NCBI RefSeq assembly: GCF_051020955.1
Contig: NW_027476286.1
Span: 124,001-188,000 of the forward strand
Direction: 5' to 3'
Origin: Megalopta genalis
Taxonomy: Eukaryota > Arthropoda > Insecta > Hymenoptera > Halictidae
DNA: 64,000 nt
Of this stretch, positions 1 to 11,908 are shown piece by piece. Made by a program: the position numbers and the translations under genes. How positions within the stretch are numbered: the stretch's first letter is position 1; each line of letters starts with the position of its first letter. The notes under the pieces were generated by a model. It saw nothing but the letters and a program-made list of their open reading frames with translations, searched no databases and was not told the DNA's origin.

Positions 1-3000
1 TGTAGCTAATCCTTCTACTAAGTATTGACTTGAAAATAAATCATTTGTTTCGCATGGATTTGGAGCCAATCGTGTGTTTCGTCTGCATTTGAAGCTATAT
101 CACTAATATCGTGAGAATTTGAAGCTGCATCATTTGTTTCGCTCAGATTTGAAGCTAAACCTTCTACATCGCATTGATTTGAAGCTAAATCATGTGTTTC
201 TCTTGGATATGAAGCTAACTAGTTTGTTTCGCCTGCATTTGAAGCTGTATCACTTATATTCGCAAGTATTTAAAGCTAAATCATTTGTTTCACATGGATT
301 TGATGCTAAGCCTTCTACATCGCATTGATTTCATTGTAGATCATGTGTTTCGCATGGATTTGAAGCTAACTCGTTTGTTCCGCTTGCATTTGATTATATA
401 TCATGTATATCACAAGTATTTGAAGCTAAAGCATTTGATTCGCATGGATTTGAATCTAAGCTTTCTACTTGGCATTGAAATGAAGCTAAATCTTGTGTTT
501 TGCATGGATTTGAAGCTAACTCGTTTGTTCTGTCTGCATTAGAAGCTACCTCATTTATATCGCAAGTATTTGGAGCTAAATCATGTGTATGGCGTGGATT
601 TTGAAGCTTACTCGTTTGATTAGTCTGCATTTGAAGCTATATCACTTATACCCCAAGTGTTTGAAGCTAAACCATTTGTTTCGCATGGATTTGAAGCTAA
701 TCCTTCTACTAAGTATTGACTTGAAACTAAATCATTTGTTTCGCATGGATTTGAAGCTAATCCTTCTGCTAAGTATTGACTTGAAACTTAATCATTTGTT
801 TCGCATGGATTTGAAGCCAATCGTGTGTTTCGTCTGCATTTGAACTTATATCACTAATATCGAGAGAATTTTAAACCTTCTACATCGCATTGATTTGAAG
901 CTAAATCATGTGTTTTCCTTGGATATGAAGCTAACTCGTTTGTGTCGCCTGCATTTCAAGCTGTATCCCTTATATTCGCAAGTATTTAAAGCTAAATCTT
1001 TCGTTTCTCATGGATTTGTAGATAAGCCTTCTACTTCGCATTGATTTGAAGCTAAATCATTAGTTTCGCATTGATTTGAAGTTAAATCATGTGTATCGCA
1101 TGGATTTTGAAGCTAACTCGTTTATTTCGTCTGCATTTGAAGCTATATCACTCATATTGCAAGTATCTGAAGCTAAATCATTTGTGTCGAATTGTTTTTT
1201 AAGCTAAACCTTCTACATCGCATTGATTTGAAGCTAAATCATGTGTTTCCCTTGGATATGAAGCTAACTAGTTTGTTTCGCCTGCATTTGAAGGTGTATC
1301 ACTTATATTCGCAAGTATTTAAAGCTAAATCATTTGTTTCACATGGATTTGATGCTAAGCCTTCTACATCGCATTGATTTCATTGTAGATCATGTGTTTC
1401 GCATGGATTTGAAGCTAACTCGTTTGTTCCGCTTGCATTTGAATATATTTCATGTATATCACAAGTATTTGAAGCTAAAGCAATTGATTCGCATGGATTT
1501 GAAGCTAACTCGTTTGTTTCGCAAGCAGCTGAAGATATATCACATATATCCGAAGTGTTTGAAGCTCAATCATTTGGTTCGCATGGATTTGAAGCTAAAC
1601 CTTCTACATCGTATTGATTTGCAGCTAAATCATGTGTTTCGCATGGATTTGAATCTAAGCCTTCTACTTCGCATTCATTTGAAGCTAAATCACGTGTATC
1701 GCATGGATTTCGAAGCTAACTTGTTTGTTTCGCCTGCATTTGAAGCTGTACCACTTATATCCGCAAGTATTTTAAGCTAAATCTTTCGTTTCGCATGGAT
1801 TTGTAGATAAGCCTTCTACTTCGCATTGATTTGAAGCTAAATCATTTGTTTCGCATAGTTTTGAAGCTAACTCGTTTGATTCGTCTGCATTTGTAGCTAT
1901 ATGACTTATGTCGTAAGCATTTGAAGCTAAATAATTTGTTTCGCATGGATTTGAAGCTAACTCGTTTGTTTCGCCTGCAGTTAAAACTAAATAACGTATA
2001 TCACAAGTATTTGTAGCTAAACCATTTGTTTCGCACGGATTTGCATCTAAGCCTTGTACTTCGAGTTGGTTTGAAGCTAAATCATTTGTTTCCTTCGGAT
2101 TTGAAGCTAATCCTTCTACTAAGTATTGACTTGAAACTAAATCATTTGTTCCTCATGGATTTGAAGCCAATCGTGTGTTTCGTCTGCATTTGAATCTATA
2201 TCACTAATATCGAGAGAATTTGAAGGTGAATCATTTGTTTCGCTCAGATTTGAAGCTAACCCTTCTACATCGCATTGATTCGAAGATAAATCATGTGTTT
2301 CCCTTGGATACGAAGCTACCTCGTTTGTTTCGCCTGCATTTGAAGCTGCATCACTTATATTCGCAAGTATTTAAAGCTAAATCTTTCGTTTCGCACGGAT
2401 TTGTAGATAAGCCTTCTACTTCGCATTGATTTGAAGCTAAATCATTTGTTTCGCATTGTTTTGGAGGTAAGACTTCTAGATAGCATTGATTTGAAGCTAA
2501 ATCATTTGTTTCACATGGATTTGAAGCTACGCCTTCTACATCGCATTGATTTGCATGTAGATATTGTGTTTCGCATGGATTTGAAGCGAACTCGTTTGTT
2601 CCGCTTGCATTTGAATTTATATCATGTATATCACAAGTATTTGAAGCTAAAGCATTTGATTCGCATGGATTTGAATCTAAGCTTTCTACTTCGCATTGAT
2701 TTGAAGCTAACTCATGTATTTCGCATGGAACTGAAGCTAACTCGTTTGTTGCCCCTGCATTTGAAGCTATATCACTTATATTCGCAAGTATTTGATGCTA
2801 AATCATTCGTTTCGCATGTATTTGAAGCTAAGCCTTCTACTTGGCATTGATTTGAAGCTAAAACATCTGTTTCGCTTGGATTTTAAGCTAACACGTTTGT
2901 TTCACATGCAGTTGAAACGAAATCATGTATATCACAATTATTTGAAGCTGAACCATTTGATTCGCTTGGATTTGAAGCTTAGCCTTCTACTTCGCATTGA

Positions 3001-4150
3001 TTTGAAGCTAAGTCATGTGTTTTGCATGGATTTGAAGCTAACTCATTTGTTTCGCCAGCATTTAAAGCTACATCACTTATATCGCAAGTATTTGAAGCTA
3101 AATCATATGTGTCGCATGGATTTAAAGCTGAACCTTCTACATCGCATTGATTTGAAGCTGAATCTTGTGTTTCGCATGGATTTGAAGCTAACTCGTTTGG
3201 TTCGCATGCTTTTGTAGCTAAATAATGTATATCACAAGTATTTGTAGCTAAACCATTTGTTTCGCATGGATTTGAAGCTAAGCCTTCTACATCGCATTGA
3301 TTTGAAGCTAAATCATGTGTTTCGCTTGGTTTTGAATCTAAATCATGTGTTTCGTCTGCACTTGAAGCTATATTACTTATATCGCAAGTACCTGACGCTA
3401 AATCATCTGTGTCGCACGGATTTGCAGCTAAACCTTCTATATAGCATTGATTTGAAGCTAAATCTTATGTATCGCATTGATTTGAAGCTAAGCCTTCTAC
3501 TTCGCATTGATTTGAAGCTAAATCATGTGTATCGCATTGTTTTGAAGCTAATTCGTTTGTTTCGCATGGAGTTGAATATAAATCATGTTTATCACAAGTA
3601 TCTGAAGCTAAACCATTTGTTTCGCATGAATTTGAAGCTGTACAATGTGTTTCGCATGAATTTGAATATAAATCATGTGTTACGCATGGGTTTTGAAGCT
3701 AAGCCTCCTACATCGCAATGATTTGAAGCTAAATTATTTCTTTCGCATGGATTTAAAGCAAAGCCTTCCACATCGCCTTGATTTGCACCTTAATCATGTG
3801 TTTCACATGGATTTGTAGCTAACTCGTTTGTGTCGCCTGCATTTGAAGCTATATCATTTATATCGCAAGTATCTGAAGCTAAATCATTTGTTTCTCATGG
3901 ACTTGAAACTAATCCATCTACATCGCATTGATTTGAAGCTAAATCAAGTGAGTCGCTTTGATTTGAAGCTAAATCATGTGTTTCGCACGGATGTGAAGCT
4001 GACTCGTTTGTTTTTTCTGCATTTGAAGCTGTTTCATTTATATCGCAAGTATTTGAAGCTAACTCGTTTGTTTCGCAAGTATTTGTAGCTGTATCCCTTA
4101 TATTCGCAAGTATTTGAAGCTAAATCATTCGTTTCTCATGCACTTGAAGC
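1..4150. repeat. Block X1 of the array
   Basis: No gene is seen. This block has two X cassettes (59-268, 2160-2369), B monomers of the actaagtattga type that lack the tcgca core (around 10, 710, 770 and 2115), and several +1 monomers with tattcgcaagta. The first ~360 bp match 53,106-53,465 and 59,199-59,558 almost base for base (offset 53,105 for the first). The stretch 2,818-3,000 matches 53,761-53,943 (offset 50,943). Plus-strand open runs here (up to 154 codons at 3257-3721) read LKLNHVFRLD-like repeats and end at register shifts. Confidence 0.85.
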
Positions 4151-5825
4151 TAAACCTTCTACATCGCATTGATTTGTAGCTACATTAAGTATTTCGCTTG
4201 AATTTGAAGCTAACTCGTTTGTTTCGTATGCATTGGAAGCTATATCACTTATATCGGAAGTATTTGAAGCTAAATCATATGTGTCGTATGGATTTGAAGC
4301 TGATCCTTCTACATCGCATTGACTTGAAGCTAAATCTAGTGTATCGCATGGATATGAAGCTAAGCCTTCTACATCGCATTGATTTGCAGCTAAATCTAGT
4401 GTATCGCTTGGATATGAAGCTAATCCTTCTACATCGCATTGGTTTGCATCTAAATCATGTGTTTCGCATGGATTTGAAGCTAACTCGTTCGTTTCGCCTG
4501 CAGTTGAATCTACATCACTTATATCGCAAGTATTTGAAGCTAAATCATGTGTATCGCATGGATTTTGAAGCTAACTCGCTTGATTAGTCTGCAAATTGAA
4601 GCTATATCACTTATACCCCAAGTGTTTGAAGCTTAATCATTTGTTTCGCATGGATTTGAAGCTCAACCTTCTACATCGCATTGATTTGCAGCTAAATCAT
4701 GTGTTTCGCATAGATTTGAAGCTAACTAGTTCGTTGCGCATGCAGTTAAATCTAAATAACGTATACCACAAGTATTTGAAGCTAAATCATTTGTTTCGCT
4801 TGGATTTGAAGCTAATCATTCTACTTCGCATTGATTTGCATCTAAATCATGCGTGTCGCATGGATTTGAAGCAAACTCGTTCGTTTCGCCTGCATATGAA
4901 GCTATATCATTTATATCGCAAGTATTTGAAGCTAAATCTTTCGTTTCGCATGGATTTGAAGCTAAGCCTTCTACTTCGCATAGATATGAAGCTAAATCAT
5001 GTGTTTCGCATGGATTTGAAGCTAACTCGTTCGTTTCGCCTGCATATGATGCTATATCACTTATATCGCAAGTATTTGCAGCTAAATCATTTGTTTCGCA
5101 CAGATTTGAAGCTAAACCTTTTACATCGCATTGATTTGAAGCTAAATCATGTGTTTCGCATGGATTTGAAGCTAAATCATGTGTTTCGCATGGATTTGAT
5201 GCTAACTCGTTTGTTTCGCCTGCATTTGCAGCTATATCATTTATATCGCAAGTATTTGATGCTCAATCAGTTGTGTCGCATGCATTTGAAGCTAAGCCTT
5301 CTACATCTTATTGATTTGAACCTAAATCATGTGATTCGCATGGATTTGAAGCTAAGCCTCCTACTTCGCATTGATTTGAAGCTAAGTCATGCGTATCGTA
5401 TGGATTTTCAAGCTAACTCGTTTGATTCGTCTGCATTTGAAGCTATATCGCTTATATCCCAAGTGTTTGAAGCTAAATCAAGTGTTTTGCTTGGATTTGA
5501 AGCCAAGCCCTCTACTTCGCATTGATTTGAAGCTAAATCATGTGTTTCTCATGGATTTGAAGCTAACTCGTTTGTTTCGCCTGCATTGAAACTGTATCAC
5601 TTATATCGCAAGTATTTCAATCCAAAATCATTTGCTTCGCACGGATTTTAAGCTAAACCTTCTACATCGTATTGATTTGAAGCTAAATCATGTGTTTGGC
5701 TTGGATTTGAAGCTAAATCTTGTGTTTGGCATGGATTTGAAGCTAACTCGTTTGTGTCGCCTGCATTTGAAGCTATATCATTTATATCGCAAGTATTTGA
5801 TGCTCAATCAGTTGTGTCGTATGGA

Positions 5826-5879
5826 TTTGAAGCCTTCTAAGCCTTCTACTTCGCATTACATTCATGTGTTTCGCATGGA
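5826..5879. repeat. 54-bp rearranged B-C junction (scar, copy 1)
   Basis: Two monomers that should span 60 bp are fused into 54 bp: tttgaagccttctaagcc, then ttctacttcgcatta, then cattcatgtg. The ccttct motif is written twice and the start of the next C monomer is lost. The same irregular junction occurs at 41570-41623 and 46992-47045, so the three surrounding segments share a recent common ancestor rather than converging by random mutation. Confidence 0.9.
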
Positions 5880-6657
5880 TTTGAAACTAACTCGTTTGTT
5901 TTGACTGCTTTTGAACCAACTTCATTTATATCGCAAGGATTTTTAGCTAAATCATTTCTTTTGCATGGATTTGAAGTTAACTCATTTGATTCGCCTGCAT
6001 TTGAATCTAAATCACTTAAATCGCAAGTATTTGATTTAAATCAATTGTTTCGAATGGATTTGAAGATAATTCTCCTACATCGTATTGATTTGAAGACAAA
6101 TCATGTTCTCCCCAGGGATTTGAAGCTAACCCTTCTACTTCGCATTGATTTGAAGTTAAATCATGTGTTTCGCTTGGACTTGAAGCTAACTCGTTTGTTT
6201 CGCACGTAGTTGAAGCTAAATCATGTATATCACAAGTATTTGAAGGTAAACCATTTGTTTCGCGTGGATTTGAAGCTAACCCTTCTACTTGGCATTGAAA
6301 TGAAGCTAAATCATGTGTTTTGCATGGATTTGAAGCTAATCCTTCTACTAAGAATTGACTTGAAAATAAATCATTTGCTTCGTCTGCATTTAAAGCTACT
6401 TCATTTATATCGCAACTATTTGAAGCTAAATGATTTGTTCGCTTGGATTTGAAGCTATGCCTTCAACGTCGCATTGATTTGCATCTAAATCATGTGTGTC
6501 GCATGGATTTGAAACTAACTCGTTCGTTTCGCCTGCAGTTACATCTAAATAACGTATATCACAAGTATTTGAAGCTAAACCATTTGTTTCGCATGGATTT
6601 GAAGCTAAGCCGTGTACTTCGAATTGATTTGAAGGTAAATCATGCGTTACGCATGGA

Positions 6658-6807
6658 TTTGAAGCTGAACCTTCTACATCGCATTGATTTGAAGCTAAAT
6701 CTAGTGTATCGCATGGATATGAAGCTAAACCTTCTACATCGCATTGATTTGCAGCTAAATCTAGTGTATCGCATGGATATGAAGCTAAACCTTCTACATC
6801 GCATTGA
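6658..6807. repeat. B-C dimer expansion (B-C-B-C-B)
   Basis: Here the five-class cycle is replaced by alternation of only two classes: B at 6658, 6718 and 6778, and a C variant with aatctagtgtatcgcatgga at 6688 and 6748. Monomers after the first C start tatgaagct or tttgcagct. The effective local period is therefore 60 bp. The same dimer expansion recurs in family Y near 4.3, 7.1, 10.4, 11.3, 12.0, 38.4, 39.3, 40.2, 41.0, 45.4 and 46.45 kb. In this stretch a further minus frame (MRCRRFSFKSMRYTRFSF-like) also becomes stop-free for about 64 codons, which is only a consequence of the dimer phase. Confidence 0.9.
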
Positions 6808-8308
6808 TTTGCAGCTAAATAATTTGTTTCGCATGGATTGGTATCTATATCGTGTGTTTCGCCTGCATTTGGAACTATTTCACTTATATCGCAAGTATCT
6901 GAAGCCTAATCATATGTTTCGCAAGGATTTGAAGCTAAACCTTCTACATCGCATTGATTTGTAGCTACATTAAGTATTTCGCTTGAATTTGAAGCTAACT
7001 CGTTTGTTTCGTATACATTGGAAGCTATATCACTTATATCGGAAGTATTTGAAGCTAAATAATATGTGTCGTATGGATTTGAAGCTGAACCTTCTACATC
7101 GCATTGATTTGAAGCTAAATCTAGTGTATCGCATGGATATGAAGCTAAACCTTCTACATCGCATTGATTTGCAGCTAAATCTAGTGTATCGCATGGATAT
7201 GAAGCTAAACCTTCTACATCGCATTGATTTGCAGCTAAATCATGTGTTTCGCATGGATTTGAAGCTAACTCGTTCGTTTCGCCTGCAGTTGAATCTACAT
7301 CACTTATATCGCAAGTATTTGAAGCTAAATCATGTGTATCGCATGGATTTTGAAGCTAACTCGCTTGATTAGTCTGCAAATTGAAGCTATATCACTCATA
7401 CCCCAAGTGTTTGAAGCTTAATCATTTGTTTCGCATGGATTTGAAGCTCAACCATCTACATCGCATTGAATTGCAGCTAAATCATGTGTTTCGCATAGAT
7501 TTGAAGCTAACTAGTTCGTTGCGCATGCAGTTAAATCTAAATAACGTATACCACAAGTATTTGAAGCTAAATCATTTGTTTCGCATGGATTTGAAGCTAA
7601 TCATTCTACTTCGCATTGATTTGCATCTAAATCATTTGTGTCGCATGGATTTGAAACAAACTCGTTCGTTTCGCCTGCATATGAAGCTATATCATTTATA
7701 TCGCAAGTATTTGAAGCTAAATCTTTCGTTTCGCATGGATTTGGAGATAAGCCTTCTATTTCGCATTGATTTGAAGCTAAATCCTATGTATCGCATTGAT
7801 TTGAAGCTAAGTCTTCTACTTCGCATAGATTTGAAGCTAAATCATGTGTATCGCATTGTTTTGAAACTAATTCGTTTGTTTCTCATGGACTTGAAGCTAA
7901 GCCCTCTACTTTGTATTGATTTGAAGCTAAATCATGTGTTTCGCATGGATTTGAAGCTAACTAGTTCGTTGCGCAAGCAGTTAGATATAATAACGTATAT
8001 CAAAAGTATTTGATGCTAAACCATTTGTTTCGCATGGATTTGAAGCTAAGCCGTGTACTTCGAATTGATTTGAAGGTAAGTCATGCGTTACGGATGGATT
8101 TGAAGCTAAACCTTCTACATCGCATTGATTTGCAGCTAAATCATTTGTTTCGCATGGATTGGTATCTATATCGTTTGTTTCGCCTGCATTTGGAACTATT
8201 TCACTTATATCGCAAGTATCTGAAGCTAAATCATTTGTTTCGCATGGATTTGAAGCTAAACCTTCTACATCGCATTGATTTGCAGCTAAATCTTGTGTTT
8301 GGCATGAA

Positions 8309-8908
8309 TTTGAAGCTAACTCGTTCGTTGCGCATGCTGTTAAATCTAAATACCGTATATCACAAGTATTTGTAGCTAAACCATTTGTTTCGCATGGATT
8401 TGAATCTCAGCCCTGTACTTCGATTTGATTTGAAGCCTAATCATATGTTTCGCACGGATTTGAAGCTAAACCTTCTACATCGCATTGATTTGTAGCTACA
8501 TTAAGTATTTCGCTTGAATTTGAAGCTAACTCGTTTGTTTCGTATGCATTGGAAGCTATATCACTTATATCGGAAGTATTTGAAGCTAAATCATATGTGT
8601 CGTATGGATTTGAAGCTGATCCTTCTACATCGCATTGATTTGCAGCTAAATCTAGTGTATCGCATGGATATGAAGCTAAGCCTTCTACATCGCATTGATT
8701 TGCAGCTAAATCATGTGTTTGGCATGGATTTGAAGCTAACTCGTTCGTTGCGCATGCTGTTAAATCTAAATACCGTATATCACAAGTATTTGTAGCTAAA
8801 CCATTTGTTTCGCATGGATTTGAATCTAAGCCCTGTACTTCGATTTGATTTGAAGCCTAATCATATGTTTCGCACGGATTTGAAGCTAAACCTTCTACAT
8901 CGCATTGA
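8309..8908. repeat. 420-bp step duplication (one full, one partial copy)
   Basis: The D3-type monomer with gcatgctg starts at 8309 and again at 8729, a step of 14 monomers. The following ~180 bp match (aataccg, ccctgtacttcgatttga, gaagcctaatcatatg), then the copies part near 8890 where one reads tttgtagct and the other tttgcagct. Confidence 0.75.
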
Positions 8909-9388
8909 TTTGCAGCTAAATCATTTGTTTCGCATGGATTTGTATCTATATCGTTTGTTTCGCCTGCATTTGGAACTATATCACTTACATCGCAAGTATC
9001 TGAAGCTAAATCATTTGTTTCACATGGATGTGAAGCTGAACCATCTACATCGCATTGATTTGCAGCTGAATCATGTGTTTGGCATGGATTTGAAGCTAAC
9101 TCGTCCGTTTCGCCTGTATTTGAAGCTAGATGACGTATATCGCAAGTATTTGAAGTTAAATCATGTGTTTCGCTGGGATTTGAAACTAAGCCTTCTACTT
9201 CGCATTGATTTGAAGCTAAATCATTTGTTTTGCATGGAATTGGAGCTACCTCGTTTGTTCCTCCAGCTTTTGAAGCTATATCACTTATATCGGAAGTATT
9301 TGAAGCTAAATCATATGTGTCGTATGGATTTGAAGCTGAACCTTCTACATCGAAATGATTTGTAGCTAAATCATGTGTTTCGCATGGA

Positions 9389-9448
9389 TTTGAAGCTAAC
9401 TCGTTCGTTGCGCATGCAGTTAAATCTAAATAACGTATATCACAAGTA
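9389..9448. repeat. D3-E3 monomer pair (cgttgcgcatgca / gttaaatctaaataacg)
   Basis: This is a third linked version of D-E. D3 (9389-9418) has ctcgttcgttgcgcatgca. E3 (9419-9448) reads gttaaatctaaataacg before tatatcacaagta. The next monomer typically begins tttgtagctaaacc. It recurs almost unchanged near 4.73, 7.52, 10.55, 13.10, 17.79, 18.65, 19.74, 21.88, 38.67, 50.15, 54.86, 56.25, 59.94 and 61.80 kb. A sub-variant with gcatgctg and aataccg occurs at 8.32, 8.74, 10.06, 10.99, 38.94, 39.84 and 45.06 kb. It marks families Y and W and is absent from the X cassettes. Confidence 0.85.
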
Positions 9449-10048
9449 TTTGAAGCTAAACCATTTGTTTCGCATGGATTTGAAGCTAAGCCCTGTACTT
9501 CGATTTGATTTGAAGCTAAATCATTTGTGTCGCACGGATTTGAAGCTAAGCCTTCTACGTCGCATTGATTTGCATATAAATCATGTGTTTCGCTTGGATT
9601 TGAAGCTAACTCGTTTGTTTCGTCTGCATTTGAAGCTATATCACTTATATCGCAAGTATCTGATGCTAAATCGTTTGTTTCGCATGGTTTTGCAGCTAAA
9701 CCTTCTACATCGCATTGATTTGCAGCTAAATCATGTGTTTCGCACGGACATGAAGCTAACTCGTTTGTTTCGCATCCAGTTGAAGCTAAATCATCTCTTC
9801 CACAAGTATTTGAAGATAAACCATTTGAATCGCATTGATTTGAACCAGAGCCTTCTACTTCGCACTAATTTGCAGCTAAATAATGTGTTTCGCATGTATT
9901 TGAAGCTAAACCTTGTACATCCCATGGATTTGAAGCTAAATCATGTGTTTGGCTTGGATTTGAAGCTAAACCTTCTACATCGCATTGATTTGAAGCTAAA
10001 TCGAGTGTATCGCATCGATTTGAAGCTAACACGTTTGTTTCGCACGGA

Positions 10049-10978
10049 TTTGAAGCTAACTCGTTCGTTGCGCATGCTGTTAAATCTAAATACCGTATAT
10101 CACAAGTATTTGTAGCTAAACCATTTGTTTCGCATGGATTTGAATCTAAGCCCTGTACTTCGATTTGATTTGAAGCCTAATCATTTGTTTCGCACGGATT
10201 TGAAGCTAAACCTTCTACATCGCATTGATTTGTAGCTACATTAAGTATTTCGCTTGAATTTGAAGCTAACTCGTTTGTTTCGTATGCATTGGAAGCTATA
10301 TCACTTATATCGGAAGTATTTGAAGCTAAATCATATGTGTCGTATGGATTTGAAGCTGATCCTTCTACATCGCATTGACTTGAAGCTAAATCTAGTGTAT
10401 CGCATGGATATGAAGCTAAGCCTTCTACATCGCATTGATTTGCAGCTAAATCTAGTGTATCGCTTGGATATGAAGCTAAACCTTCTACATCGCATTGATT
10501 TGCAGCTAAATCATGTGTTTCGCATAGATTTGAAGCTAACTAGTTCGTTGCGCATGCAGTTAAATCTAAATAACGTATAGCACAAGTATTTGAAGCTAAA
10601 TCATTTGTTTCGCTTGGATTTGAAGCTAATCATTCTACTTCGCATTGATTTGCATCTAAATCATGCGTGTCGCATGGATTTGAAGCAAACTCGTTCGTTT
10701 CGCCTGCATATGAAGCTATATCATTTATATCGCAAGTATTTGAAGCTAAATCTTTCGTTTCGCATGGATTTGAAGATAAGCTTTCTACTTCGCATTGATT
10801 TGAAGCTAAATCCTATGTATCGCATTGATTTGAAGCTAAGTCTTCTACTTCGCATAGATTTGAAGCTAAATCATGTGTATCGCTTTGTTTTGAAGCTACT
10901 GCGTTTCTTTCGCATGGAGTTGAATATAAATCATGTTTATCACAAGTATCTGAAGTTAAACCATTTGTTTCGCATGAA
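10049..10978. repeat. 930-bp tandem duplication, copy 1
   Basis: This is thirty-one monomers, repeated directly at 10979-11908. The copies start at the D3 variant with gcatgctg and differ by only a few substitutions that I can see (for example gaagctaaacc near 10205 against gaagcaaaacc near 11135). The length is six HORs plus one monomer, so the duplication changed the class phase by one unit. Confidence 0.9.
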
Positions 10979-11908
10979 TTTGAAGCTAACTCGTTCGTTG
11001 CGCATGCTGTTAAATCTAAATACCGTATATCACAAGTATTTGTAGCTAAACCATTTGTTTCGCATGGATTTGAATCTAAGCCCTGTACTTCGATTTGATT
11101 TGAAGCCTAATCATTTGTTTCGCACGGATTTGAAGCAAAACCTTCTACATCGCATTGATTTGTAGCTACATTAAGTATTTCGCTTGAATTTGAAGCTAAC
11201 TCGTTTGTTTCGTATGCATTGGAAGCTATATCACTTATATCGGAAGTATTTGAAGCTAAATCATATGTGTCGTATGGATTTGAAGCTGATCCTTCTACAT
11301 CGCATTGACTTGAAGCTAAATCTAGTGTATCGCATGGATATGAAGCTAAGCCTTCTACATCGCATTGATTTGCAGCTAAATCTAGTGTATCGCTTGGATA
11401 TGAAGCTAAACCTTCTACATCGCATTGATTTGCAGCTAAATCATGTGTTTCGCATAGATTTGAAGCTAACTAGTTCGTTGCGCATGCAGTTAAATCTAAA
11501 TAACGTATAGCACAAGTATTTGAAGCTAAATCATTTGTTTCGCTTGGATTTGAAGCTAATCATTCTACTTCGCATTGATTTGCATCTAAATCATGCGTGT
11601 CGCATGGATTTGAAGCAAACTCGTTCGTTTCGCCTGCATATGAAGCTATATCATTTATATCGCAAGTATTTGAAGCTAAATCTTTCGTTTCGCATGGATT
11701 TGAAGATAAGCTTTCTACTTCGCATTGATTTGAAGCTAAATCCTATGTATCGCATTGATTTGAAGCTAAGTCTTCTACTTCGCATAGATTTGAAGCTAAA
11801 TCATGTGTATCGCTTTGTTTTGAAGCTACTGCGTTTCTTTCGCATGGAGTTGAATATAAATCATGTTTATCACAAGTATCTGAAGTTAAACCATTTGTTT
11901 CGCATGAA
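10979..11908. repeat. 930-bp tandem duplication, copy 2
   Basis: Direct copy of 10049-10978. It is followed at 11909 by a third, partial repeat that matches 11189 onward (offset 720) for about 265 bp and then departs at a +1 monomer (ggattttcaagct near 12178). Confidence 0.9.

Noticed and set aside
4596..5525. Plus-strand 309-codon LKLN-repeat ORF as a gene
   Set aside because: It is one uninterrupted phase of the 30-bp repeat, starts at an internal ATG of an atypical joint (gcaaattgaag), ends inside a B monomer and has no non-repeat sequence or domain.
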